Shown here: piece after piece, positions 9,246 through 18,083 of the stretch
How positions within the stretch are numbered: position 1 is the first letter of the stretch
Layout: each line of letters opens with the position of its first letter
Origin: Methylobacterium sp. CB376
GTDB lineage: Bacteria; Pseudomonadota; Alphaproteobacteria; Rhizobiales; Beijerinckiaceae
Direction: 5' to 3'
Assembly: GCF_029714205.1 (NCBI RefSeq)
Contig: NZ_CP121648.1
Coordinates: 868,001-932,000 of the forward strand
DNA length: 64,000 nucleotides
Notes under the pieces: model-generated
Databases searched by the model: none
Seen by the model: only the letters and a program-made list of their open reading frames with translations
What the model was told of the DNA's origin: nothing
Program-made: the position numbers and the translations under genes

Positions 9246-10127
9246 TCAGCGTGTTGGGACCGGCTCCGGCCCACGGTAGTCGTAGAAGCCCCGCTTCGAC
9301 TTGCGGCCGAGCCAGCCAGCCTCAACGTACTTCACCAACAGCGGGCAGGGTCGATACTTCGAGTCGGCCAGCCCCTCGTAGAGCACCTGCATGATCGACA
9401 AGCAGGTGTCGAGGCCGATGAAGTCGGCGAGTTGCAGCGGGCCCATCGGATGGTTGGCCCCGAGCCGCATCGCCGTATCAATCGACTCCACCGAACCGAC
9501 GCCCTCGTAGAGAATATAGACCGCCTCGTTGATCATCGGCAGCAGGATGCGGTTGACGATGAAGGCCGGGAAATCCTCCGACATGGTGGAGATCTTGCCG
9601 AGCTTGGCGACGAACGCCTTGGCCGAGGCATAAGTTGCCTCGTCGGTGGCGATACCGCGGATGAGCTCGACGAGCTGCATCATCGGCACTGGGTTCATGA
9701 AGTGGATGCCGATAAATCGCTCGGGCCGGTCGGTTGCCGCCGCGAGCCGGGTAATCGAGATGGACGAAGTGTTAGTTGCTATTATTGTATTCTGTTTTAG
9801 TGATCCACAAAGGGCGCTTAGTATATCGCGCTTAGTCGTCTCGTTTTCTGTCGCCGCTTCAATTACTAGATCACAATCTTTAAAATCAGCTAAACTGTAT
9901 GCCGGAGCAAGCCTGCTGATGGCCTCCTGACTTTTGGTTTCTTCAATTTTGTTTTTGGAGACTAATTTAACTAGATTAGCGCCAATATTTTGAAATGATA
10001 CATTGATGCGATCTTCGTCGCGATCATTTAGACGCACAGCAAATCCTGCGGTCACGCAGGCCTGGGCAATTCCAGTTCCCATCTGACCAGCACCGATAAT
10101 GCCAACGCTAATAATCTCAATTGTCAT
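9246..10127 (-). CDS. 3-hydroxyacyl-CoA (3-hydroxybutyryl-CoA) dehydrogenase
   Basis: NAD(P)-dependent oxidoreductase interconverting 3-hydroxyacyl-CoA and 3-oxoacyl-CoA, 293 residues, the usual single-function Hbd length. The Rossmann motif GAGQMGTGIAQ is near residues 11-21, NTSSISI near 117-123, and the catalytic His in GIHFMNPVP near 138-146; the C-terminal domain includes NRILLPMINEA. The first ~118 codons (9770-10127) are strikingly AT-rich, while the rest is GC-rich like the genome. This suggests a mosaic gene or recent transfer. It sits alone on its strand, downstream of the ABC genes but separated from them by about 270 bases. Confidence 0.9.
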   Translation of the reverse strand: MTIEIISVGIIGAGQMGTGIAQACVTAGFAVRLNDRDEDRINVSFQNIGANLVKLVSKNKIEETKSQEAISRLAPAYSLADFKDCDLVIEAATENETTKRDILSALCGSLKQNTIIATNTSSISITRLAAATDRPERFIGIHFMNPVPMMQLVELIRGIATDEATYASAKAFVAKLGKISTMSEDFPAFIVNRILLPMINEAVYILYEGVGSVESIDTAMRLGANHPMGPLQLADFIGLDTCLSIMQVLYEGLADSKYRPCPLLVKYVEAGWLGRKSKRGFYDYRGPEPVPTR

Positions 10128-10399
10128 GTGTCGTTCCGAGCCTCATTCACGGTGGCCGGTCTGAGCCGGTGTGTCGGCCCAGACTGGCGCACCACATCAC
10201 CGCCCCGTGGTATACCTAGAACGTCTCAGAAGGGCCGCAAGCAGACCCTCGGCCCATGCCCGTCGTGTTCCGCCCCGCAGGCCGCCTTATTGCGGTGCTG
10301 GTTCAAGCGACGCGTTCCGATAGAGTACCTGCATACTCGAAAATTAGCTATGTTATGTTTTTCTGACGTCGTGCTGTCTATATGTGGCAACAAGAAGTA

Positions 10400-11464
10400 T
10401 TATTTTATTTTGTATTCTTTCGCAAAATTTTCGATTTCCTGCGGGCTGAAGGCGTTTATGTCATCGATCAAATCATTGGTGATAACGTCCGATGGTTTGA
10501 CGAACGTCCTTATTACATCGTGTTTTGAAAGGAAATTGATGTAGTCCTGATAATTTTGGACTGAATTCTCCCCCCATTTGGTGACGCCGCCAGCTGCCAG
10601 CTGCCAGTTCTTCACGCGAGCTTCAAGAGTTCTTATATCTTCGCGCATCGCTGTTGTCTCGTCACGGCCGGTGCCACGCACCTGCGGGAAGACCTCGTAC
10701 GTGATGCGCAATGCCGCTTCAGGGTTGGCGATCGTGAACACTGTACCCTTCGCGTAGCCCTGCGCCAGCGCGACGGCCTGAGCACGGTGGCTCTTCAGGG
10801 TTTCATCAAGTGCGATAAGACCGTTCGACGGGAACTTGGAGATTGCGCGATTGTCCTCCTCGAGAAATCGCAGCTTCGCACCGGCATTCTCGGCAAGGGC
10901 GTACTGCGTATCGAATTGCGACAGCGCGTCGACCTGGTTCGTCCTAAGCAACGCCGCCGTTTGCCCGGCTTCGCCGGCGACGACGATGGTTATATCGCGA
11001 TCGGGATCCATGCCGTTGTTCGCGGCGAGCGCACGGGCGATGACCACACCTCCTGACGCCATCGACGTGACGCCGATCTTCTTGCCCTTGAGATCCTTGA
11101 AGCTTCGAACTGCGCTCGCCTCCGGTACGGCGATCCCGTAGATGTTGCCCTGATACGCCGTGTAGAAGTTCTTTGCCTTGACGCCTTGCGTGCTGATGAT
11201 CGCGACCGGTTCGATCGAAGGCAGCGAGTAAGGCAGGTCCCGCGTCGCCACAGTTCGCATACAGTCCGTCGAACCGGGCAGCGGCACAAGTTCGACCTTG
11301 AACCCCGCCTTGTCGAACCAGCCCATCTTCTGCGCCACGGCGAAGGGTGCTGCCGCCGACGAGATGGTACGGGCGCACCAACCGACTTTCACGATCGCCT
11401 GAGCACGCGCCGCAGTTGTGCAAATTAATGTTGCGACTGCTGCCAGCAAACAACAATATCTCAT
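10400..11464 (-). CDS. ABC transporter substrate-binding protein (NMT1/SsuA/TauA type)
   Basis: Periplasmic binding protein of 354 residues with a Sec signal peptide (MRYCCLLAAVATLICTTAARAQA, cleavage likely after ARA) and a type II periplasmic fold. Family features include GWFDKAGFKVELVPLPG, LKGKKIGVTSMASGG and repeated helices in the second lobe. Relatives bind sulfonates, taurine, nitrate or pyrimidine precursors; the ligand here is unknown. The gene start overlaps the permease stop (11461-11464), so the order is ATPase, permease, binding protein on one transcript. The last ~55 codons are AT-rich compared with the middle of the gene. Confidence 0.88.
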   Translation of the reverse strand: MRYCCLLAAVATLICTTAARAQAIVKVGWCARTISSAAAPFAVAQKMGWFDKAGFKVELVPLPGSTDCMRTVATRDLPYSLPSIEPVAIISTQGVKAKNFYTAYQGNIYGIAVPEASAVRSFKDLKGKKIGVTSMASGGVVIARALAANNGMDPDRDITIVVAGEAGQTAALLRTNQVDALSQFDTQYALAENAGAKLRFLEEDNRAISKFPSNGLIALDETLKSHRAQAVALAQGYAKGTVFTIANPEAALRITYEVFPQVRGTGRDETTAMREDIRTLEARVKNWQLAAGGVTKWGENSVQNYQDYINFLSKHDVIRTFVKPSDVITNDLIDDINAFSPQEIENFAKEYKIK

Positions 11465-12282
11465 AGCTTTACTCCATTATTGAGCGGCCGATCGGCGCCT
11501 TTTTTCTGATTTTCATCCCAGAACAGTGCGCGCTTCCGCGCAAGAACAATCACACTATTAAGGACAAGGCCCATCAGTGACAAAATAATTAGAACTGAAA
11601 ATTGGCCGGCTACATCAAGAGAAAAATTCATGCTCTGAATCAGCATGCCGAGACCCGCCTGCGCGCCGACGAATTCTGCAACGATCGCACCGATCAGCGC
11701 GAAGATCATCGCGATCTCCAGCCCCGCGAAGATGTAGGGCAAGGCGTTCGGTAACTGCAGCATCCAGAAGATCTGCGTCCGCGTTGCCGCCAACGAGCGC
11801 ATCAGGTTGAGGCGGTCCTCTTCAGCGGAGCGTAATCCAACGATCGTATTCACCATGAGTGGGAAAAATGCAACCAGGGCAGCGTTTACAACTTTCGATG
11901 TTAGCCCGAGACCAAACCACACGATGATAAGTGGCGCAAGCGCCACCTTCGGCATAGACTGGAACATGACAATGAAAGGATATAGGAAGTACTCGACTGT
12001 GCGGTTCAGAGCGACGACGGTCCCGAGGGCGAACGCGAGCGTTACACCGAGGGCGAAACCGAGCAGCGTCTCATAAAGCGTGACCCAGATGTGCTTTAGG
12101 TAGAGGGTCGAGGCGATGCCGCGGTAGAGGGCCGTCAGGACGGCGCTCGCTGGCGGCAGGATGTAGGCTGGGATGGCGAGCGCCCACACGACGCCCTCCC
12201 ATCCGACTAAGAACACCGCGATTGCGACGAGGCGCAAGCCGAGGCCGCCGAGGCCCCGTGTGGTCCAGGAGGAGCGCATCAT
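11461..12282 (-). CDS. ABC transporter permease (SsuC/TauC type)
   Basis: Inner-membrane permease of 273 residues with about six hydrophobic segments. The cytoplasmic EAA loop is visible as SLAATRTQIFWMLQLPNALPYIFAGL, in two short runs. It partners the ATPase (overlap of four bases at 12279-12282) and the binding protein (overlap of four bases at 11461-11464). The C-terminal ~60 codons (11461-11640) are AT-rich whereas the remainder is GC-rich, matching the patchiness of the neighbouring genes. Confidence 0.88.
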   Translation of the reverse strand: MMRSSWTTRGLGGLGLRLVAIAVFLVGWEGVVWALAIPAYILPPASAVLTALYRGIASTLYLKHIWVTLYETLLGFALGVTLAFALGTVVALNRTVEYFLYPFIVMFQSMPKVALAPLIIVWFGLGLTSKVVNAALVAFFPLMVNTIVGLRSAEEDRLNLMRSLAATRTQIFWMLQLPNALPYIFAGLEIAMIFALIGAIVAEFVGAQAGLGMLIQSMNFSLDVAGQFSVLIILSLMGLVLNSVIVLARKRALFWDENQKKGADRPLNNGVKL

Positions 12283-13094
12283 TCGATCCCTCCGCCAGCC
12301 GCCTTGAGGCCTTTGCGGATCTGCTTGACGTAGGCGCCGAATGTCTCTGTGTTCATTAAATCGAGCGAGCGCGGCCGCGGTAGATCGATGGCGAGTTCAT
12401 CCTGAATGCGGCCGGGCCTCGGCGACATAACGAGAACGCGGTCTGCGAGAAACACGGCCTCCGCCGTGGAATGCGTGATGAAGACGACCGTCTTGCGACG
12501 CTCAAGCCAGATGCGCTGCAGTTCGACATTCATGGTCTCACGGGTGAGCGCGTCAAGGGCACCGAACGGCTCGTCCATGAGTAGCATCGCCGGGTCATGC
12601 ACCAGCGCGCGTACGAGCGCGACGCGCTGCTGCATGCCGCCGGAGAGCTGCCAAGAGTAGCGATGCTCGAAGCCGGCGAGGCCGACAAGATTGAGAAGTG
12701 CCAGCGCGTGCTCGCGGATCCGCGCCTTGTCGAGATCCTGAACGTCGCCGGGCAGAACCGCATTGCCGAGTACCGTCCGCCACGGGAAAAGCACCGGCGA
12801 TTGAAACACCACGCCGATGTCCCGCCGCGGCCCATCGATCTTTGCTCCATTAAGGTAGGCCTCGCCGTCTGATGCGGGTAGGAGGCCAGCAAGGATCTTC
12901 AGAAGGGTGGACTTACCGCAGCCTGATGGACCCACGACTGATATAAATTCACCCTCACCAACTGTAAATGTGATGTCCTTTAACGCAACAACGGCATCTG
13001 AAGCATCACCGAAGCGACGAGATAGATGGCGCACCACGATAGCGTGATGCACAGCGGGCATTACTGGCACCTGGGTCGTCAACCGGTCCAGCAT
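12279..13094 (-). CDS. ABC transporter ATP-binding protein (SsuB/TauB type)
   Basis: Cytoplasmic ATPase of 271 residues driving the SsuC/TauC-type permease. Walker A GPSGCGKST, Q-loop VVFQSPVLFPWRT, signature LSGGMQQR, Walker B LLMDEPFGALD and switch ITHSTAEA are all intact. It is the first gene of the three-gene importer operon. The 660 bases upstream are unusually AT-rich and presumably hold the promoter. The N-terminal ~18 residues before the ABC domain may be trimmed if a later Met is used. Confidence 0.92.
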   Translation of the reverse strand: MLDRLTTQVPVMPAVHHAIVVRHLSRRFGDASDAVVALKDITFTVGEGEFISVVGPSGCGKSTLLKILAGLLPASDGEAYLNGAKIDGPRRDIGVVFQSPVLFPWRTVLGNAVLPGDVQDLDKARIREHALALLNLVGLAGFEHRYSWQLSGGMQQRVALVRALVHDPAMLLMDEPFGALDALTRETMNVELQRIWLERRKTVVFITHSTAEAVFLADRVLVMSPRPGRIQDELAIDLPRPRSLDLMNTETFGAYVKQIRKGLKAAGGGIE

Positions 13095-13753
13095 TATTCC
13101 CTCACGGCCGAACTACCACAGGCCTGTCCAGACGGATTGTCCAACTTTTGAGCAGAATTGCAAGACCGAGCCGTGCGGCCCGCCTCTTCGCAAGGGCGAT
13201 TGGAACTCTTTGAGTGCGCGACGTGACCGGCTGCAATACTTTGGCAATTTGGGAAGATTTTACCTAATCAACTGCCGGTCCTAGCGTAAAGATTACGGTC
13301 TTACATAGAACATGCCACATAATTATTACAATAAAGCCTGTGTCAACGCCGTCACAACTTGCTTCAAACAAGATGTCAATGAGTAATTGTTCGTTTAGAT
13401 AGTCTGAAATTATAGTTCCGTGATTTGCTTTCTGCTTTGCGTCTCGGAACAGACATCAAGGAGGGAACTAATCAATCTCCACCAGGGGTCGCAAGCGGCC
13501 CCTCAGGTAGGCTTCATAATGCCGCCTACAAATTCGGCCACTTAGCTGGTTCCATACGCCGCTCTTACGCGAATCGGAGAGCGTGCCAGAGGGGAGAAGC
13601 CGACTTCGAATGGCTGCTGCCGGTCGTTGAGCGGCCATTCCGGCGGCACTGGTCGAAGGTCCGGAGGTGGCGCGTTGCCGCTGGATGCACGCAGCTACCC
13701 TGGCCGGCAGCGGCGTGGCGCCTTCGACGAGTTCCGCATCTTCGGAGCTCGCC
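13095..13753. other. AT-rich intergenic region followed by a relic repeat
   Basis: Bases 13110-13450 are AT-rich and hold no supported gene; they lie upstream of the ABC operon and could carry its promoter. From about 13629 to 13674 the sequence matches repeat relics at 33309-33350 and 45808-45830 (a gcggccattccggcggca-type core followed by gaaggtc.ggaggtggcg). This precedes the complete recombinase gene. Confidence 0.5.
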
Positions 13754-14383
13754 ATGTCAGACACCACGACCACATCGGCCAACACCCGTGCGCCCTGGAA
13801 CCGCGGCCGCATAGTCGGCCCGAAGCCGCCCCTCAAGCCCAAGCACATCTGGGCCCTGCGCACGCGCCTGCAGCTCGCCAATCGCACACGCGATCTGGCC
13901 CTCTTCAACATCGCTTTGGACAGCAAGCTGCGCGGCTGCGACCTGGTTCGGCTTCGCGTCACCGACGTGCATCTGGGCGACGCCGTGCGGCTGCGGTCGA
14001 CGGTCTCTCAGCAGAAGACCGGCAGGCCTGTGCCGTTCGAAATCACCGAACCGACGCGCGAGGCCCTCATAGCTTGGCTGGCCAGCCGCAATCTGCGGGC
14101 GGGTGACTGGCTGTTTCCGAGCCGCAGCCGGCGCGGCCAGCACCTCACGACGCGCCAGTACAGCCGATTGGTCGACCGCTGGGTGGCGTTGATCGGCCTC
14201 GACCCGTCCGCTTACGGCACGCACAGCCTGCGCCGCACGAAGGTGACGCTGGTCTACAAGCGGACGGGCAACATCCGCGCCTGCCAACTGCTGCTCGGGC
14301 ACACGAAGCTGGAGAGCACGGTGCGGTACCTCGGCATCGAAGTCGATGATGCCCTGGTCCTATCCGAGCAGACCGAGATCTGA
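13754..14383 (+). CDS. Miniature tyrosine recombinase
   Basis: Site-specific recombinase of 209 residues with an essentially complete catalytic domain: Arg60 (KLRGCDL), H157-x-x-R160 (HSLRR), His183 (LGHTKLE) and Tyr192 (VRYLG). There is almost no N-terminal core-binding domain, only a Thr/Pro-rich leader, so it is far shorter than typical integrases. ATG 13754 has GGAG about six bases upstream; the longer in-frame start at 13667 runs into the repeat relic. A truncated copy at 8645-8917 marks the other end of the module, so this gene probably belongs to a dispersed recombinase element. Activity is inferred only. Confidence 0.8.
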   Translation: MSDTTTTSANTRAPWNRGRIVGPKPPLKPKHIWALRTRLQLANRTRDLALFNIALDSKLRGCDLVRLRVTDVHLGDAVRLRSTVSQQKTGRPVPFEITEPTREALIAWLASRNLRAGDWLFPSRSRRGQHLTTRQYSRLVDRWVALIGLDPSAYGTHSLRRTKVTLVYKRTGNIRACQLLLGHTKLESTVRYLGIEVDDALVLSEQTEI

Positions 14384-14622
14384 GATGGGCGCCGCGGTCA
14401 CACCCGCCGCGGCGCCTCCGAAGCCCGGCGGCTATATGGCTCCGACTGACCCAAAGCGGCCCCTCGCGTCGGATGTCGGGAATGTCCGGTTGTGAGGGTT
14501 TTCCCGACATTTGATTTCCTGACACGATTCCCTGCCACCAGCCGGCTCGTCGGGCTCTCGCGTCATCTGCGTCAGCGGACCCAGCTACCCTTTCCGCGAG
14601 GAATTGGTCGTTTTCCTGACAT
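14112..14622 (+). repeat. Direct repeat copy 2 (recombinase 3' end plus tail)
   Basis: Partner of the repeat at 8646-9151 and in the same orientation. It covers the last ~270 bases of the intact recombinase gene plus a ~240-base noncoding tail. The tail has the perfect inverted repeat GCGCCGCGG/CCGCGGCGC and the segment 14447-14491, which also recurs at about 35193-35241. Homologous recombination between the two copies would delete the intervening ~5.5 kb. Confidence 0.85.
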
Positions 14623-15991
14623 AACCGCACACCAGTTCCGGATCTGAGATGTGCGCCACTTACACCAACGAAATAGCAACTCCTTCCGGGTTCAGCAGCT
14701 GAACGACCGTAAGCATGCCCTTCGTGTCTGGAGCATATTGTGGGCCGCACTGTGCACCGCAGCGCCACGTCGTGCGTCTCAGAAATCCACGCCCGACCTT
14801 TTAAGGATTCTCGGGGCCAGGCGAGCATCTCTTGGCTGATCGCTGCAATGCTGATCGTCCCGGGCACCGTGATGATGAAGATCGCAAGCGCTTCATGGCA
14901 GCCGCATCCGCAACGGGTAGGAGCCCGGCCCTTGGAGTGGCCAAGCTGTTAGGATCCCCGATGGTTGCAAATTTTGCATGAATGAATGGCTTTATGCCTA
15001 ATATCGGCGCGAAGGATGCTACTGACGCATATCTTGCTTGCGGTAAGGCAGATTGCTGCAGTGCAGCAATGGCGCATGCTGAGGCCTAGAGGCTATCAAG
15101 CTTCGGTTCTCGATTAAAGGAGATTACTATATCTCATTTAGATTATCAAAGAAAATTTCCGTACTGCGGAGGCGTGAAAACGTTTATCTCGAAGAACGCG
15201 AATCGTGTTCTTCAAATTATGTGGCATAAATGGCTGGACCACAATCAGAATGTGATTGATGCTGGGGGCCACTTGCATTGAAGATGCGCAAACTCGATAA
15301 CAAATGATAACATAGACATGAATCATCGTATATATCACAGCACATGCGGTTGAAATCCGTATAAGATGCGGTTTACTGGAATAGCAATTCTCGAAAAGGA
15401 CGACGAAGCCGTACCACAGCTTCGTCGTCGATTGGAGTCTCTATTTCAGGTTCGAGCACAGACCCGTCACGACACCGTCATGGGTGCCGCCGGAACACAA
15501 CACAGTGTGGGGTTCGAGCGTCAGGCCGTTCACCCGCACGAGCCGCAGCACCGCTTGTCGTTGATCATGGGCTCGCACCGAGCTCGCAAACCGCAGGTCA
15601 CAATGACGGTCATGCGATGGCAGGTCGCGTACCGCTCAAGTTCGTGCACCCGGCTGGCGGCAACGATCGGCTGATCAGCCTTCATGGTTCGGCCAGCATG
15701 GTTTGCCGACCGCCTTTCAATGTGCGCAGGACAGTACGCGGAGTGAGACACCGCGATCACGCGGGATGAACGAAACGGAGAGCCACGCGGCTGGCTTACC
15801 TCGACAGGGTGGATCTTTTCGACGGTGGACGGGCGCCGGCACAGCGCCTTCGTCGGGATCTCGCCACACGGCGTGGGGACGGTCAGATCGGGTGTATGAA
15901 CCATAAGTCGGAAAGAGTTCGTGGAAGCCCCGACTCCATGGTATGCCTCCCAGCGGATCTAGTCCTTTAGTGAACCGCATCAAAGTTTGCC
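14623..15991. other. Gene-poor stretch
   Basis: No supported gene. Bases 15000-15360 are AT-rich. Several small open frames overlap on the minus strand between 15530 and 16010. One ends in a Cys-rich segment (near 15530-15600) and another contains SAYCPAHIERR, but no frame is coherent over a domain length. They may be decayed genes. The last ~30 bases hold the leader of the GntR gene. Confidence 0.4.
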
Positions 15992-16717
15992 ATGAACCAA
16001 GCCGACCCACGCCTGCCCCTTTATCAGCGACTCCGCGACGAAATCGCCCAGCAGATTGCTCTGAATGTCTGGCGGCCGGGCGACTCGATCCCGACCGAAG
16101 CCGAGTTGGCTTCAGAGCACGGGATCGCGGTTGGTACTGTGCGCAAAGCGCTCGATCTGCTCGTTGCTGACGGCTTGGTCGAGCGGCGGCAGGGGCGTGG
16201 CACGTTTGTACGTCGGCCCAAATTTGACGACTCCCTTTTCCGGTTCTTCCGCCATCAGAGTCCAGATGGAAAGAAGATTATACCAAAGGGACGTATCCTG
16301 ACTCGAGAGTCGGTTCCTGCAACGCCCTCTGTCAGGGATGCTTTGGATCTTAATTCGAACGAAAGAGTCATTCATCTCTCGAGACTAAGGCTTATCTCCG
16401 AAAAGCCCGTCTTACGGGAGGAAATTTGGCTTCCGGAGCAGAGATTCAAGCCGATTTTAGATGTTGACATGAGCGAGATCGGCGATTTGCTTTATCCTGC
16501 ATACGAGCGGCTCTGCAATGAAATTGTCGCTCGAGCGGATGAGACGGTTACCGTCAGCGTCGCCGGAGAGGATGATGTTCGGCTATTAGCCCTCTCTCCA
16601 GGAGAGCCTGTTGTCGTCATCGATCGACTAGCGCTGGGATACGACAACAAACCGGTCGAATGGCGCCATACCCGCGGCTCCGCGGCAGAGTTCCGCTATC
16701 AGGTCGAAATTCGCTAG
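15992..16717 (+). CDS. GntR family regulator, HutC subfamily (UTRA domain)
   Basis: Regulator of 241 residues. The N-terminal winged helix shows PLYQRLRDEIAQQI, GDSIPTEAELASEHGIAVGT and TVRKALDLLVADGLVERRQG. A UTRA ligand-binding domain follows from about residue 75, with EEIWLP and the terminal beta-strands VVVIDRLALG. It immediately precedes an MFS carrier gene; an inverted repeat of the GT...AC kind preferred by GntR proteins lies between them at 16767-16782. It probably represses the downstream catabolic genes until their substrate is present. The gene is less GC-rich in its 3' half than its neighbours. Confidence 0.9.
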   Translation: MNQADPRLPLYQRLRDEIAQQIALNVWRPGDSIPTEAELASEHGIAVGTVRKALDLLVADGLVERRQGRGTFVRRPKFDDSLFRFFRHQSPDGKKIIPKGRILTRESVPATPSVRDALDLNSNERVIHLSRLRLISEKPVLREEIWLPEQRFKPILDVDMSEIGDLLYPAYERLCNEIVARADETVTVSVAGEDDVRLLALSPGEPVVVIDRLALGYDNKPVEWRHTRGSAAEFRYQVEIR

Positions 16718-16766
16718 CTCGGCCGCAATCTCCTCTTGACACCATACGTGACTCGCGTCTTCTTAT

Positions 16767-16782
16767 AGTCATATAAATGACT
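16767..16782 (+). promoter_or_regulatory. Candidate GntR/HutC operator overlapping a -10 box
   Basis: AGTCAT-ATAA-ATGACT is a perfect 6-bp inverted repeat with a 4-base spacer and fits the GT(N)nAC pattern of GntR-family operators. TATAAA at 16772-16777 inside it could serve as a -10 element, so binding would block RNA polymerase. A TTGACA lies further upstream at 16736-16741. The site is about 35 bases before the MFS start. Confidence 0.55.
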
Positions 16783-16817
16783 GGTCCTCTCAAGCGGAGG
16801 ATCCTGGGAGGACGCTC

Positions 16818-18083
16818 GTGTTCCGGTGGTACCGCGAGACCGCATCCGTAGAGCGGCGCACGTTCTGGGCCTGCCTCGGCGGCTGGGCCCTAGACGCCCT
16901 GGACGTGCAGATGTTCAGCCTCGTGATCCCAGCGCTGATCGCGACCTTTCAACTGAGCAGGGTGGATGCGGGTCTGATTGGCGGTGTGACGCTGGTGTTC
17001 TCGGCACTGGGCGGCTGGCTCGGCGGGGCACTCGCCGATCGCATCGGACGGGTGCGTGCGTTGCAGGTCACGATCCTGTGGTTTGCAGCCTCAACCTTCA
17101 TCGCGGCGTTCGCCCAATCCTTCGAGCAGTTGCTCGTCACCAAGGCGCTGCAAGGGCTCGGCTTCGGCGGCGAATGGGCGGCCGGCGCGGTGCTGATGGC
17201 CGAAACCATCAGGGCGGAGCACCGCGGCAAGGCCCTCGGCGCCGTGCAGTCGGGGTGGGCCATCGGCTGGGGCACTGCCGTGCTGCTCTACACTGCCGTC
17301 TTCTCCTTTCTCCCGCAGGAGGTCGCGTGGCGGACGCTGTTCGCTCTTGGCCTGCTGCCGGCACTTCTCATCATCTACATTCGCCGCGCCGTGCCAGAGC
17401 CCGTACGGGTCTCGCCGAACGAGGCGCGGCTAGGCTTTGGGCAGGCGCTCGTCGGCATCTTCGCGCCGCAGACCCTGCGCGCCACGCTCGTCGGCGGGCT
17501 GTTCGGGCTCGGCGCGCATGGCGGCTTCTACGCCCTGTTCACGTGGCTGCCGACCTTCCTCAAGACAGAGCGCGGCCTCTCGGTGATGGGCACCGGCGGC
17601 TACCTCGCGGTGATCATCGTCGCCTTCGGCTGCGGCTGCCTCGTGGCGGGGCAACTCCTCGACCGCCTCGGCCGAAAGCGCACGGTGGCGCTGTTCGCGG
17701 CGGGCTGCATCGCGCTGACGATCGCCTACCTTGTGCTGCCGATCGGCGGGGCGGCGATGCTGGTGCTGGGCTTTCCCCTCGGCTTCTGCGCCGCCGGCAT
17801 CCCGGCGAGCATGGGGGCGCTGTTCAATGAACTCTACCCGGCCGGCGTGCGCGGCACCGGGGTCGGCTTCTGCTACAACGCCGGGCGCATCGCGGCGGCG
17901 GGCCTGCCGCCGCTGATCGGCGCCCTGAGCGAGGTGTCGTCCCTCGGCACCGCCATCGGGATCAACGCCGCGCTCGCTTACTCCCTCGTCCTCCTCGCTC
18001 TTCTCCTGCTGCCTGAGACGCGTGGCAAGGCGCTGGACGACGCCGCTGCGAACGATCCTGTCCTCGTGACGGAGACCCTCTGA
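16818..18083 (+). CDS. MFS transporter (aromatic/organic acid:H+ symporter-like)
   Basis: Twelve-helix inner-membrane carrier of 421 residues. The MFS loop motif GGALADRIGRVRAL follows helix 2, and the N-terminal WALDALDVQMFSLVIPAL resembles acid symporters of the AAHS/SHS type. GTG 16818 has GGGAGGA six bases upstream. It is the first gene after the GntR regulator and its operator. Its stop overlaps the start of an amidohydrolase gene, so the two act together: probably uptake of an organic acid or lactone followed by hydrolysis. The substrate is not determined. Confidence 0.85.
   Translation: MFRWYRETASVERRTFWACLGGWALDALDVQMFSLVIPALIATFQLSRVDAGLIGGVTLVFSALGGWLGGALADRIGRVRALQVTILWFAASTFIAAFAQSFEQLLVTKALQGLGFGGEWAAGAVLMAETIRAEHRGKALGAVQSGWAIGWGTAVLLYTAVFSFLPQEVAWRTLFALGLLPALLIIYIRRAVPEPVRVSPNEARLGFGQALVGIFAPQTLRATLVGGLFGLGAHGGFYALFTWLPTFLKTERGLSVMGTGGYLAVIIVAFGCGCLVAGQLLDRLGRKRTVALFAAGCIALTIAYLVLPIGGAAMLVLGFPLGFCAAGIPASMGALFNELYPAGVRGTGVGFCYNAGRIAAAGLPPLIGALSEVSSLGTAIGINAALAYSLVLLALLLLPETRGKALDDAAANDPVLVTETL

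Noticed and set aside
15530..16010. Overlapping minus-strand frames before the GntR gene with Cys-rich ends
   Set aside because: No single frame forms a coherent domain; similarity to GcrA-like or zinc-ribbon proteins was too weak to claim.
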